Shown in pieces: positions 27,191-35,004 of a DNA stretch of 64,000 nucleotides (position 1 is its first letter; the number at the start of each line of letters is the position of its first letter). Position numbers and translations under genes: made by a program. Origin of the DNA: Flavobacterium sp. MC2016-06. Its GTDB lineage: Bacteria; Bacteroidota; Bacteroidia; Flavobacteriales; Flavobacteriaceae. The notes under the pieces were generated by a model, which searched no databases, had not been told where the DNA came from, and worked only from the letters and a program-made list of their open reading frames with translations. The stretch lies in assembly GCF_009711165.2 (NCBI RefSeq), contig NZ_WMID02000001.1, positions 124,001-188,000 on the forward strand, given 5' to 3'.

Positions 27191-28195
27191 TTATTTAATT
27201 TTGATAACAGCTTTTCCTTTTACGCGACCTGTTTCTACATATGCCATCGCTTCATTGGTCTGCTCAAATGGAAAGACTTTATCGATAACAGGACGAATGA
27301 CGCCAGCTTCAATAAGAGATGTGATTTCTGAAAGTTGTTTTCCGCTGGCTTTCATAAATAAAAAATAGAAAGTAACCTTTAGTTTGTCTGCCAGTTTTCT
27401 TGGAGCTGCACTCAAAAATTTCATTAATAACTTTAAATACCAAGGCAAGCTAAGTTCGTCTGCAAATTCTGGTGTTGGAGGTCCTGTAAGAGAAACAAGT
27501 ATTCCTCCAGGTTTTAATAATTTAAGTGATTTTTCCAATACTTTTTTATCACGGCTGCTGTGTAATACTAAGTCGTAATCTTTTAACTTATCAGCAAAAT
27601 CATCTTTTTTATAATCAATAATAATAGCAGCACCAAGACTTTTTACTAATTCAATATTTCCTGTGCTTGTTGTTGTGGCAACAGTTGCACCCAAATGTTT
27701 TGCTAATTGTATGGCAATTGTACCAACGCCGCCAGAACCAGCTTGTATAAATACTTTTTGTCCTTTTTTAAGTTTTCCTTTTTCAATTAAAGCCTGCCAA
27801 ACTGTTAAAGCAACTAGTGGAATAGAAGCAGCTTCAACCATTGAAATGTTTCTTGGTTTTAATGCCAAATCATTTTCATTAACAGCAATATATTCAGCAA
27901 ATGTTCCTATTGCGTAATCACGAACTCTAGAATAAACTTCATCACCAACTTTGAAATTTTTGACTGCTGAACCAATCTTTACAACAACTCCTGCCATATC
28001 ATGACCATTTATGAGCGGTGTTTTATAAGGTAAAAAGGGTTTGAATTCACCTGTTTTTATCATCGTGTCCAGAAGATTGAGACCTGCTGCATGTATTTGT
28101 ACCAAAACTTCATTGGCTTTTGCTGCTGGCTCTGGTACTTCAATAAGCTGTAACTTTTCTGTTTTACTGTATTTTTTTATTTGAAATGCTTTCAT
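27191..28195 (-). CDS. NADP-dependent quinone-oxidoreductase-like MDR protein
   Basis: A 334-aa zinc-independent medium-chain dehydrogenase/reductase. The N-terminal GroES-like domain has YKTPLINGHDMAGVVVKIG, and the Rossmann domain has AGSGGVGTIAIQLAKHLGA near residue 150, then the adenine-phosphate-binding region TTTSTGNIELVKSLGA. It probably reduces quinones or enals with NADPH. It is grouped with SDR, TetR and AraC genes on the same strand; the group looks like an electrophile or redox stress response set. Confidence 0.9.
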   Translation of the reverse strand: MKAFQIKKYSKTEKLQLIEVPEPAAKANEVLVQIHAAGLNLLDTMIKTGEFKPFLPYKTPLINGHDMAGVVVKIGSAVKNFKVGDEVYSRVRDYAIGTFAEYIAVNENDLALKPRNISMVEAASIPLVALTVWQALIEKGKLKKGQKVFIQAGSGGVGTIAIQLAKHLGATVATTTSTGNIELVKSLGAAIIIDYKKDDFADKLKDYDLVLHSSRDKKVLEKSLKLLKPGGILVSLTGPPTPEFADELSLPWYLKLLMKFLSAAPRKLADKLKVTFYFLFMKASGKQLSEITSLIEAGVIRPVIDKVFPFEQTNEAMAYVETGRVKGKAVIKIK

Positions 28196-28361
28196 ATTGC
28201 TTCTTTATAATGAGTTTTTGAAAATAAATTTTAAAATTATTTACTTGATTTTTTAATGTAAGTTATTGGTTATTATAAATATAGTTATAATTTTATTTTC
28301 ACTTGTTATCTTATTGTTTCAATACCCTTTATTGCTTTTTATTACTAGTTTGCAATAAAAA

Positions 28362-29087
28362 TTAGGATTTGATTTTTGCAAATGCTTCTTGTGTTGCGGC
28401 ATAATATTTTTTTGTTTCGCCAACTGGCACATCAAACTGTCCTTTTTCAAGAGCAGTAAACAGTTCATCTGCAACCTCAGAAGGAGGGATGCCATTTGCG
28501 CCGCCAATCTCCGCAGAGAATTCGGTGTTTACAAGCGGAGGATAGACTTCGTAAATTTGAAGATTTTTTTGTTCCTCGTAGGTATATCTCAGGGCGACTG
28601 TATAACTGTGTAAGGCCGCTTTAGTTGCGCCATAAGTAGGTAAAAACTTGTGGCTGCCAAAAACCGCCAGTGAAGAAATGTTTACTACCGCAGCTGCTGT
28701 TTTTTGCAATAACTGCGGCAATAATAATTCTGTAAAGTGAATGATAGCCAAATAATTGGTATTCATTTCAATTGCAGCTTTTTCATGTGCGTTGGTAGTT
28801 TCGCTTAATAAATAGGCGTAAGCAGCACCAGCATTATTAATAATAATGTTAACATCAGAATGATTTGTTTTTAAATCTTCTGCGATACGAATTCTGTCTG
28901 CTTCAACTGATAAATCACCTTGAATTGCTGCAGCACCGTCTAATTCTTTTAGTGCATCTGTAAGACGTTCTTCACTGCGTCCGTTGATAATGATTTTGTT
29001 GCCTGTGGCATTTAGTTTTTTAGCGATGGCAAGACCAATTCCGGCACTTCCGCCAGAAATAAATATAGTATTTCCTGTTGTTTTCAT
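28362..29087 (-). CDS. short-chain dehydrogenase/reductase (SDR)
   Basis: A 241-aa classical SDR. It has the cofactor motif SGGSAGIG at residues 11-18, NNAG near residue 87, the catalytic Ser in NISSLAVFG, and YGATK as the active-site Tyr-x-x-x-Lys. The N-R-S after the second strand (INGRSEERL) suggests NADP preference. It resembles DltE-type oxidoreductases of unknown substrate. A copy of the palindromic TetR-type operator lies 48-71 bp before its start, so it is the likely target of the TetR regulator upstream. Confidence 0.92.
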   Translation of the reverse strand: MKTTGNTIFISGGSAGIGLAIAKKLNATGNKIIINGRSEERLTDALKELDGAAAIQGDLSVEADRIRIAEDLKTNHSDVNIIINNAGAAYAYLLSETTNAHEKAAIEMNTNYLAIIHFTELLLPQLLQKTAAAVVNISSLAVFGSHKFLPTYGATKAALHSYTVALRYTYEEQKNLQIYEVYPPLVNTEFSAEIGGANGIPPSEVADELFTALEKGQFDVPVGETKKYYAATQEAFAKIKS

Positions 29088-29134
29088 GATTCTAATATTT
29101 AAATTTTAAATTTTATATTTTGTTTGAATTCGTT

Positions 29135-29158
29135 AAAATATACTTTTTAGTATATTTT
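29135..29158. promoter_or_regulatory. palindromic operator before the SDR gene
   Basis: AAAATATACT and AGTATATTTT are perfect 10-bp arms around TTTT. The same element occurs at 29776-29797, 30941-30962 and 31178-31199. Confidence 0.82.
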
Positions 29159-29171
29159 ATAATAAAAAAAA

Positions 29172-29756
29172 TTACTGTTGCTCGAGTTCTTTCTTTAAAC
29201 TTTTGATCAGTCCCTGCATAGGTTTTGTGCTTTCCAGAGTTCTGCACATTACAATACCGCCTTCAATAGCAGCTACCATTTTAAATGCAAAACCAGCTGG
29301 ATCAATTTTAGATGAAAACTCTCCATTTGCTATTCCTTCTTTAAGAATACCGGTTAGTGCTTCTTGTCCTTCTTTAATAAGTACAGCTACTTTCTTTTTA
29401 ATCAAAGGATAACTATTATCCGCTTCAATAGCAGTGTTAAAAATAGGACATCCACCAGATATATAAGTATCTATTGGATCTTTATAAAAGTCCATAAAAG
29501 CATAAATCTTAGCTTTGGCAGTTTTTCCTACTGACACGGCCAGATAGATTCTACTTGAGATTTTCTTCAGCATAAAATCAATTACCTGCTCAGATAAATC
29601 ATCTTTGTTTTCAAAATGACCATACAGACATCCCTTTGTTAATTTAGTTGCAGCGAGTACGTCATCAATATTTACACCAGAAATTCCCTTTTCATTATAA
29701 AGAGGTACTGCCATTTCAAGGATAAATTGTTTTGTTTTTTCTGCTTTTGTTAACAT
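29172..29756 (-). CDS. TetR/AcrR-family regulator
   Basis: A 194-aa repressor. The N-terminal HTH reads TKQFILEMAVPLYNEKGISG, then VLAATKLTKGCLYGHFENKDDL. The rest is a helical ligand domain with YISGGCPIFNTAIEAD, as in YxAxxx-type redox-linked TetR proteins. The frame opens at 29777, but its own promoter box lies at 29775-29782, so the start must be downstream; I choose 29756 (MLTKAEKTKQ). It probably binds the shared palindrome and represses itself and the SDR gene. Confidence 0.9.
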   Translation of the reverse strand: MLTKAEKTKQFILEMAVPLYNEKGISGVNIDDVLAATKLTKGCLYGHFENKDDLSEQVIDFMLKKISSRIYLAVSVGKTAKAKIYAFMDFYKDPIDTYISGGCPIFNTAIEADNSYPLIKKKVAVLIKEGQEALTGILKEGIANGEFSSKIDPAGFAFKMVAAIEGGIVMCRTLESTKPMQGLIKSLKKELEQQ

Positions 29757-29774
29757 TATTATGTATTTAGAGTA

Positions 29775-29806
29775 CAAATATACTAAAAAGTATATTTTAA
29801 AAACAA
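29775..29806 (-). promoter_or_regulatory. tetR promoter with embedded operator
   Basis: On the minus strand, TTG (29806-29804) and TATATTTG (29782-29775) are 21 bp apart, a good Bacteroidota promoter. The palindrome AAATATACT-AAAA-AGTATATTT (29776-29797) overlaps the -7 box and fills the spacer, which indicates autorepression. Confidence 0.75.
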
Positions 29807-29917
29807 ATATATTTTATTAAATATTCTGTAAAATACTTATATAGAGTATTGTAGTGCTTATTTTGTACATAGTAATAGTAAGTTAAAGAAGGTGTTTGAT
29901 AGGTTTTTACGTTGTCT

Positions 29918-30829
29918 TTATTTGTGTGTAATGGACTTTCTAAAATCAGATGGAGATTTATCGGTATGATTTTTAAAATATTTAACGAAGTAGGAGAGGT
30001 CAGTGAAGCCTAAACTGCTTGAAATTTTAGTGATGCTTGAATCAGTATTTATTAGCATCTGCTCTGCTTCAAGGATAATTCTTTCTTGTATCATTTGAGA
30101 GGGGCTTTTGTCTAATACTTTATGAGTTAAATTTGACAATGTTCGAGGTGAAATATGCAGAAGTGCTGCGTATTGAGGAACTTTTAATTCTCTCTTATAG
30201 TTTTCTTCTATCATGTCTACAAATTGCATTATTTTCATCTGTTTTTTATCGGTATGGAAAATAGTATTTGCATTTATTTGATTAAACCTGTTTTTATGAT
30301 GGTGTAACTGCATCATGAAAACCTTAAGATATGTTCTAAGAATTTCTTCCTGTAACACTTCATCTTCATTTGTTAATTCATTCTCTATAAGGCTCATGTA
30401 TTCATTGAGCAAAAAGGTATCTGCAGTATTCAAATAACAATAAGGCGGTTGGCAGGTGTTGTTAAATAGATCATGCTTTAAAAAGAAATTAGTATCATTT
30501 TTATTTTTAATTAGAAATGGTTCATTGAAATAAATTAAAATCCCTTCGTATGAAATGTTTTTGTCGAAACTATGAATTTGATCTTTCTTGATAAAGAAAA
30601 TAGTATTGTCTATAATTTCATATCCTTTATGGTCGATAAAATGCCTTCCTTTCCCTGTTTTAAACCATATTATTTTAAAATATTTATCAGTATGAGTTCT
30701 TCTTGCTTTCTTATCATATTTTTTTAAATAGTTTGTAATTTGATAAATTGCCATTCTTGGCTTATTAGGATGATAATGATTAAGATGGTAATCCGTAATT
30801 TTATTTATATTCTCATGTGCCTTTTGCAT
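29918..30829 (-). CDS. AraC-family transcriptional regulator
   Basis: A 303-aa regulator. Residues 20-180 form a cupin-like sensor (YFKIIWFKTGKGRHFIDHKGYEI-like strand pattern, followed by IFFIKKDQIHSFD). The C-terminal 100 residues are the AraC DNA-binding domain: ELKVPQYAALLHISPRTLSN and the signature LGFTDLSYFVKYFKNHTDKSPSDFR. Two copies of the TetR-type palindrome lie upstream at 30941 and 31178, the second within a full promoter facing this gene. It may therefore belong to the same regulon as the tetR and SDR genes. Confidence 0.9.
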   Translation of the reverse strand: MQKAHENINKITDYHLNHYHPNKPRMAIYQITNYLKKYDKKARRTHTDKYFKIIWFKTGKGRHFIDHKGYEIIDNTIFFIKKDQIHSFDKNISYEGILIYFNEPFLIKNKNDTNFFLKHDLFNNTCQPPYCYLNTADTFLLNEYMSLIENELTNEDEVLQEEILRTYLKVFMMQLHHHKNRFNQINANTIFHTDKKQMKIMQFVDMIEENYKRELKVPQYAALLHISPRTLSNLTHKVLDKSPSQMIQERIILEAEQMLINTDSSITKISSSLGFTDLSYFVKYFKNHTDKSPSDFRKSITHK

Positions 30830-30940
30830 TTGTTTTTAATTATGGTTTTGGAAAAAGTAAAAAATCATAGTTCTTTTTTTTTGCTAGTTTTAAGCTGTGG
30901 AGATATTCAACAGTTCGTGTTTGATTAAGCGAGGTTATTA

Positions 30941-30962
30941 AATGTACTTTTTAGTATATTTT
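30941..30962. promoter_or_regulatory. TetR-type operator copy before the AraC gene
   Basis: AATGTACT-TTTT-AGTATATTTT is the shared palindrome with one mismatch in the left arm. It is 112 bp before the AraC-family start. Confidence 0.7.
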
Positions 30963-31176
30963 ATAACCCTATTAATTTTTGATTTTAAGTGCAATTATTA
31001 ATTAGGCGGTTTTAAATTTTGTATTATTTAGTTAATAATGTATAGATTAAATCTCTATTTGTTTCGATTTGTAATCATTAAATGGGTCATAAAAGATGTT
31101 GATAACGTTTTATGATGAAAAAATATAGATTTTTTTGATTTGTATTTAATCAGTATAAAGTTTAATTAATCGATTA

Positions 31177-31205
31177 CAAATATACTAAAAAGTATATTTT
31201 AACAA
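31177..31205 (-). promoter_or_regulatory. duplicate of the tetR promoter-operator
   Basis: The 28 bases 31175-31202 are identical to 29773-29800 in the tetR promoter. On the minus strand TTG (31205-31203) and TATATTTG (31184-31177) are 18 bp apart. It faces the AraC-family gene, 345 bp away, with no gene between. Confidence 0.75.
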
Positions 31206-31366
31206 AGAAAAATATTTTTTTTATTATATTTTTATTGATGTATCAACAAAAATATTTGGAGTTATTGATATTGAGCAGTCGATAAATCGAGTAATACTGT
31301 AGATTTTCTTTTGACTAGAAGAAGGTAGAGCATGAGTGCTCAGTCCTTTTTAATTAAAGTAATTGT

Positions 31367-31441
31367 GATATACTAAGAAAGAATCAGGTGATTAATCCTG
31401 AGAGAAGTATGTTCACCTATTTCTGTAAGTTAACGTTGTAA
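31367..31441 (+). pseudogene. IS6-family transposase C-terminal relic
   Basis: A 25-codon stretch reads D-I-LRKNQVINPERSMF then TYFCKLTL and a stop. This matches the C-terminus of the IS6-type transposase relic at 62622-63081 (HMLRKNQMNKPEKTMF, SFCKSEA, stop). Nothing upstream aligns clearly. It lies 86 bp beyond the end of eCIS locus 2. Confidence 0.7.
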
Positions 31442-31526
31442 AAAAAATAATTCTTTGCTTATTGTTTTTAATTCAACAGATGCTGCATATCTAATAATTT
31501 TAAAAGTTTTAGAGTAATAACCACAA

Positions 31527-32831
31527 TTACATCATTTTTCCTTCTTTAGCATATTCTTTTTTAATTCCTTGAAGAAGATGATCGAGTTTAATATTTTTAT
31601 TATCATCTTCTAATGTTCTCAAACAAGCATATTGAATGATGTTTACAATATTGGCGCCCGTAATATCGTATTTTTTTGAAAGCTCGCTGAGATTTACATC
31701 TTCCGCAATTTTAATACCGCTTGGCAGGTTATTTTTCCAGAGTTGTAAACGTTCACCAAAAGAAGGCACTTCAAACTCAATTATAGATTGAAATCTTCGG
31801 GTGAAAGCCGTATCAATATTGGTTTTAAAATTAGAAGCCAAAATAACCAATCCGGGATGATTTTCAATACGCTGCAGTAAATATGAAACTTCCTGATTGG
31901 CGTATTTATCGTGTGCGTCTCTCACATTGGTTCTTTTTCCGAAAACGGCATCAGCCTCATCAAAAAAGAGAATCCAGTCCTTATCAGCAGCTTTGTCAAA
32001 AAGAGAAGAGAGATTTTTTTCTGTTTCCCCAATATATTTAGAAATTACCATAGATAAATCAATTCGGTAGACGTCTCTTTTCGTGTATTTTCCGAGTAAG
32101 GAAGCAGTGAGCGTTTTTCCAGTTCCAGGCGCGCCGTAAAACATAACCCTGAAACCAGGTTTTATCTTCGCCTTCATATTCCATTCGTGAAGTAAGATAT
32201 CATTAAATTTAAGCCAGGTTTCTATTTCTTTAATCTGATTTAAAGTATTAGAATTCAGAACTAAATCTTCCCATTCTAGCTGGGTTTCGATTAGTTGTGC
32301 AGGGAAAATGCTGCTAAGCTGTGGTTTTAGAATTTTTCCAGTAATGAATTTTTCAATGTATTCCTCTTCCAAAATCAGTAAACCACTTAATTTAGGTTCT
32401 CCCGCAGGCACCATATCTATTTTGATAATTCCTTTTTGATACAGAAAAGACTGATTATGCAAATAATTGTAGAATGAAACCCTGTTGTCAAGATCATTTC
32501 CAGCTATTAAAAACTGAGCCGTTTCTCCCGTTGGTAAAATACCGCGATGGTGTTTTGTTTTTATGCCGCCAAACTCTGGTAATTCACCGCCGTTGGGTAA
32601 ATATTCGGCAATAACCGAACTTAAGAAATCAGGTTTAATATGAGGAATAAACGCTAATCCCAATAAAAGTAAATCGGTTTCAGTCAGATTATTTTCGATA
32701 ATAAATTCATTGATAAACCCATTTGGATCAAGTTGATCCAAAACGGGTTTTTCTATTGGAGTTTCGACTTGAAAAAGAGTATCAAGTTGAAATGTGAATT
32801 GATTTTTTAGGTAGGCGAAAACTTTTTCCAT
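31527..32831 (-). CDS. eCIS AAA+ ATPase (Afp15 type)
   Basis: A 434-aa AAA+ ATPase. Residues 1-200 are a family-specific helical and winged domain. The ATPase core has Walker A GAPGTGKT (233-240), Walker B WILFFDEAD (286-294), sensor-1 Asn in ILASNFKTN (334) and the Arg finger in FTRRFQ (345-346). Afp15/Pvc15-type ATPases assist assembly or cargo loading; unlike ClpV of type VI secretion, they are small and have a single AAA core. It is the last gene of locus 2 and starts 2 bp after the hydrolase gene. Confidence 0.93.
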   Translation of the reverse strand: MEKVFAYLKNQFTFQLDTLFQVETPIEKPVLDQLDPNGFINEFIIENNLTETDLLLLGLAFIPHIKPDFLSSVIAEYLPNGGELPEFGGIKTKHHRGILPTGETAQFLIAGNDLDNRVSFYNYLHNQSFLYQKGIIKIDMVPAGEPKLSGLLILEEEYIEKFITGKILKPQLSSIFPAQLIETQLEWEDLVLNSNTLNQIKEIETWLKFNDILLHEWNMKAKIKPGFRVMFYGAPGTGKTLTASLLGKYTKRDVYRIDLSMVISKYIGETEKNLSSLFDKAADKDWILFFDEADAVFGKRTNVRDAHDKYANQEVSYLLQRIENHPGLVILASNFKTNIDTAFTRRFQSIIEFEVPSFGERLQLWKNNLPSGIKIAEDVNLSELSKKYDITGANIVNIIQYACLRTLEDDNKNIKLDHLLQGIKKEYAKEGKMM

Positions 32832-32833
32832 CT

Positions 32834-33655
32834 TTATGCAACTAATGATTCAATTGAAAAAAAATCTATTTTTGATTGTTTGTAGTTTCTAATCCTGTTC
32901 ATGACCGAGTTTCCGTTATGAGAACCATCAGAATTGGTGTTACCTTCAATAGTTTCAATTATATCACCGTTAACTGCAGTTACAATTCCGGTATGAAACC
33001 AATCGTTTGTTGTTTTTTGAATCAGAAATACATCTCCAGGTTTTATTAAGGCAGGATTAGTTCTTGCCGTTTGATAGCGGGTTAGTATTTTTTTTTGAAT
33101 ACCAGCTGTACCAACAATATCGCAGCTGTAGGTTAACGGCATCAAAGTTTTGAAGTTTTTTCCCTGAATAGAAGCTGCTTGATCAATAATTGCCTCAACA
33201 AATCCCATGCACCAAAACCAGTCCGTTCCTTCATGTCCGTCCATATAACTGCGAACCCACGGCCCTGTATTGCTTTGATTGTTGATTACAAGTTCAAAAG
33301 GATGGTTTTTAAGATGATTTTTGGCGGTATTTAGAATTAATTCTCTCAAATTATTTCCTGATATAGTACTTTCAAAAGCTTTCTTAAGAGGAGAAGCTAA
33401 TAAGTCGAATGTATTTTGATCTACAATTCCATTTTGAGTCATGTTGTTGACTTTTTGAAAATTAAACACTGCCTTTTCTGTTGCAGGTCCAAAATCGCCG
33501 TCAATACCCGTTGCAGTCCCTGAGTTAGGATTTTGCATAGCAAATAAATTAAGCCAAGACTGAATTTTTTCAACGTCTTTCTTGTTATTATTTACTCCTT
33601 TTCTTTGTTGTGCTGCTTTAATAAGCAGCTCTTTTTGGTAGAATGTTTTTTGCAT
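32834..33655 (-). CDS. peptidoglycan-binding / CHAP-like hydrolase in eCIS locus
   Basis: A 273-aa protein. Residues 27-88 form a PG_binding_1 domain (IQSWLNLF, GIDGDFGPATEKAVFNFQ). Residues 130-270 look like a CHAP/NlpC-type cysteine hydrolase: WFWCMGFVEAI with the candidate Cys149, DWFHTGIVTAV with His221 and IEGNTNSDG with Glu237/Asn239. No signal peptide is present. It may cut the cell wall to release particles by lysis or may be carried as cargo. A 152-bp gap separates it from the upstream gene. Confidence 0.8.
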   Translation of the reverse strand: MQKTFYQKELLIKAAQQRKGVNNNKKDVEKIQSWLNLFAMQNPNSGTATGIDGDFGPATEKAVFNFQKVNNMTQNGIVDQNTFDLLASPLKKAFESTISGNNLRELILNTAKNHLKNHPFELVINNQSNTGPWVRSYMDGHEGTDWFWCMGFVEAIIDQAASIQGKNFKTLMPLTYSCDIVGTAGIQKKILTRYQTARTNPALIKPGDVFLIQKTTNDWFHTGIVTAVNGDIIETIEGNTNSDGSHNGNSVMNRIRNYKQSKIDFFSIESLVA

Positions 33656-33807
33656 GACTAAGTTTTTTTAAAGTTATTTTTTGTTCGTCATTTCATTTAT
33701 TGAATGCTTCGTATTTATAGTTTAATTTTTAAAATTTAGTGCTTTCTATTTTTGAAGAGAATTTGTGTTTTATTCTTCGCAAAGAGTCCTTGTTTTTATT
33801 GTAAAAC

Positions 33808-34995
33808 TTATTTAATATAATATTTCAATTCGTTGATAAAATCCTCAGGTAATAAATCATTAACAATAATCTGAAGAACAAAAAAGAAAGGAGAGAATCC
33901 TTTAGGAACAAGATTAGGAACTATAATAGAACAATTAAAAAGACCTTTTTTTGTTGACCAGCTGCAATTATATTCCTCAATAAAAGCATCGCCAATTAAG
34001 ACTCCTAAACTTATTGTAAGCTTTTCCAAGTTATTTTTTAAAGCAGGTTTTTTTGCTATAATTAAAGGAATGCTTTTACAGATGTCTTCAAATTTTGTTT
34101 GATTTTTAAAAGAAATTAAAACCTCATTATCAACGAAATTTTTTATTTCGTCAATTGATTTGTCATTATAAATAGACCAATTTATATTGTTGGTTTCCTT
34201 ATGATTGTATAGGTCAAAATAGGGCAGTAAGACATATTTGTATTCCTTAATTTTACCTGGATCAGTAATAGCTTCTAATGACCAATCTAAGTACATCTTT
34301 TTATTTTTGTCAAAAAATAAATTCTCAGGAAATTCTTGAATAATAGTATTAGCTCTATTTCTTTTATTATCATTAAAAATATTTTCGGTAAGTACAATAA
34401 AAACACCATCTTTTATTGTTTTAGTAATTACAGAACTCATTATTTTATTGGATAAAATGTTTTTTGGAATGAGTTTGTTTGTCAAAAAATTAAACCAATA
34501 GATACCGGGTAATTGGTTAATGTTATCAAAGCCAACTTTTAAAATAGTTGGTTTTCCATTACTATTAATTTCTTCTCTGCTATTTAATTTATCAAACTCC
34601 TCCTGAGTATCTCCTCCGATAAAAAAAATGTCATATTTATTAATAATTTGCTCTAAAAAATGAAATATAGGACTTAATTGAGTACTGTTTTCAAATTTAT
34701 TTTCAGACACAAACAGCACCCAGCGACTTATTCCCAGGACATTATTTTCTATCTTCAAAATAATTTTTTTGTTTTTTGTTCTAAAATAAATTTCTCCAAA
34801 AGCATGCATTGGATAATCAGATAGTATTCTTGCAATAGCTTTAAAATTAGATTTTTCTATTTTTTTGTTACCATCTTCGCTAGTTCCATAGTTCTCAAAC
34901 AATGGAAATTCATTCTTAATGATAAAAGCTATAAAATCATTTGCAGCTTTTAAATTATCAAAATGAAACGTAGTATATATATTAAAAACTATCAT
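33808..34995 (-). CDS. hypothetical protein, possible immunity protein for the adjacent effector
   Basis: A 395-aa protein of no family I recognise. It has no signal peptide or clear membrane segment and is rich in Lys, Asn, Ile and Phe, unlike the structural eCIS proteins. Segments such as ISRWVLFVSENKF, LPGIYWFNFLTNKL and YKYVLLPYFDLYN suggest a globular alpha/beta protein. It begins 9 bp after the stop of the DUF4157 protein with a C-terminal nuclease-like domain. In polymorphic toxin loci that position is usual for an immunity gene, and this is the only reason for the proposal. Confidence 0.5.
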   Translation of the reverse strand: MIVFNIYTTFHFDNLKAANDFIAFIIKNEFPLFENYGTSEDGNKKIEKSNFKAIARILSDYPMHAFGEIYFRTKNKKIILKIENNVLGISRWVLFVSENKFENSTQLSPIFHFLEQIINKYDIFFIGGDTQEEFDKLNSREEINSNGKPTILKVGFDNINQLPGIYWFNFLTNKLIPKNILSNKIMSSVITKTIKDGVFIVLTENIFNDNKRNRANTIIQEFPENLFFDKNKKMYLDWSLEAITDPGKIKEYKYVLLPYFDLYNHKETNNINWSIYNDKSIDEIKNFVDNEVLISFKNQTKFEDICKSIPLIIAKKPALKNNLEKLTISLGVLIGDAFIEEYNCSWSTKKGLFNCSIIVPNLVPKGFSPFFFVLQIIVNDLLPEDFINELKYYIK

Positions 34996-35004
34996 AATTT
35001 TAAT

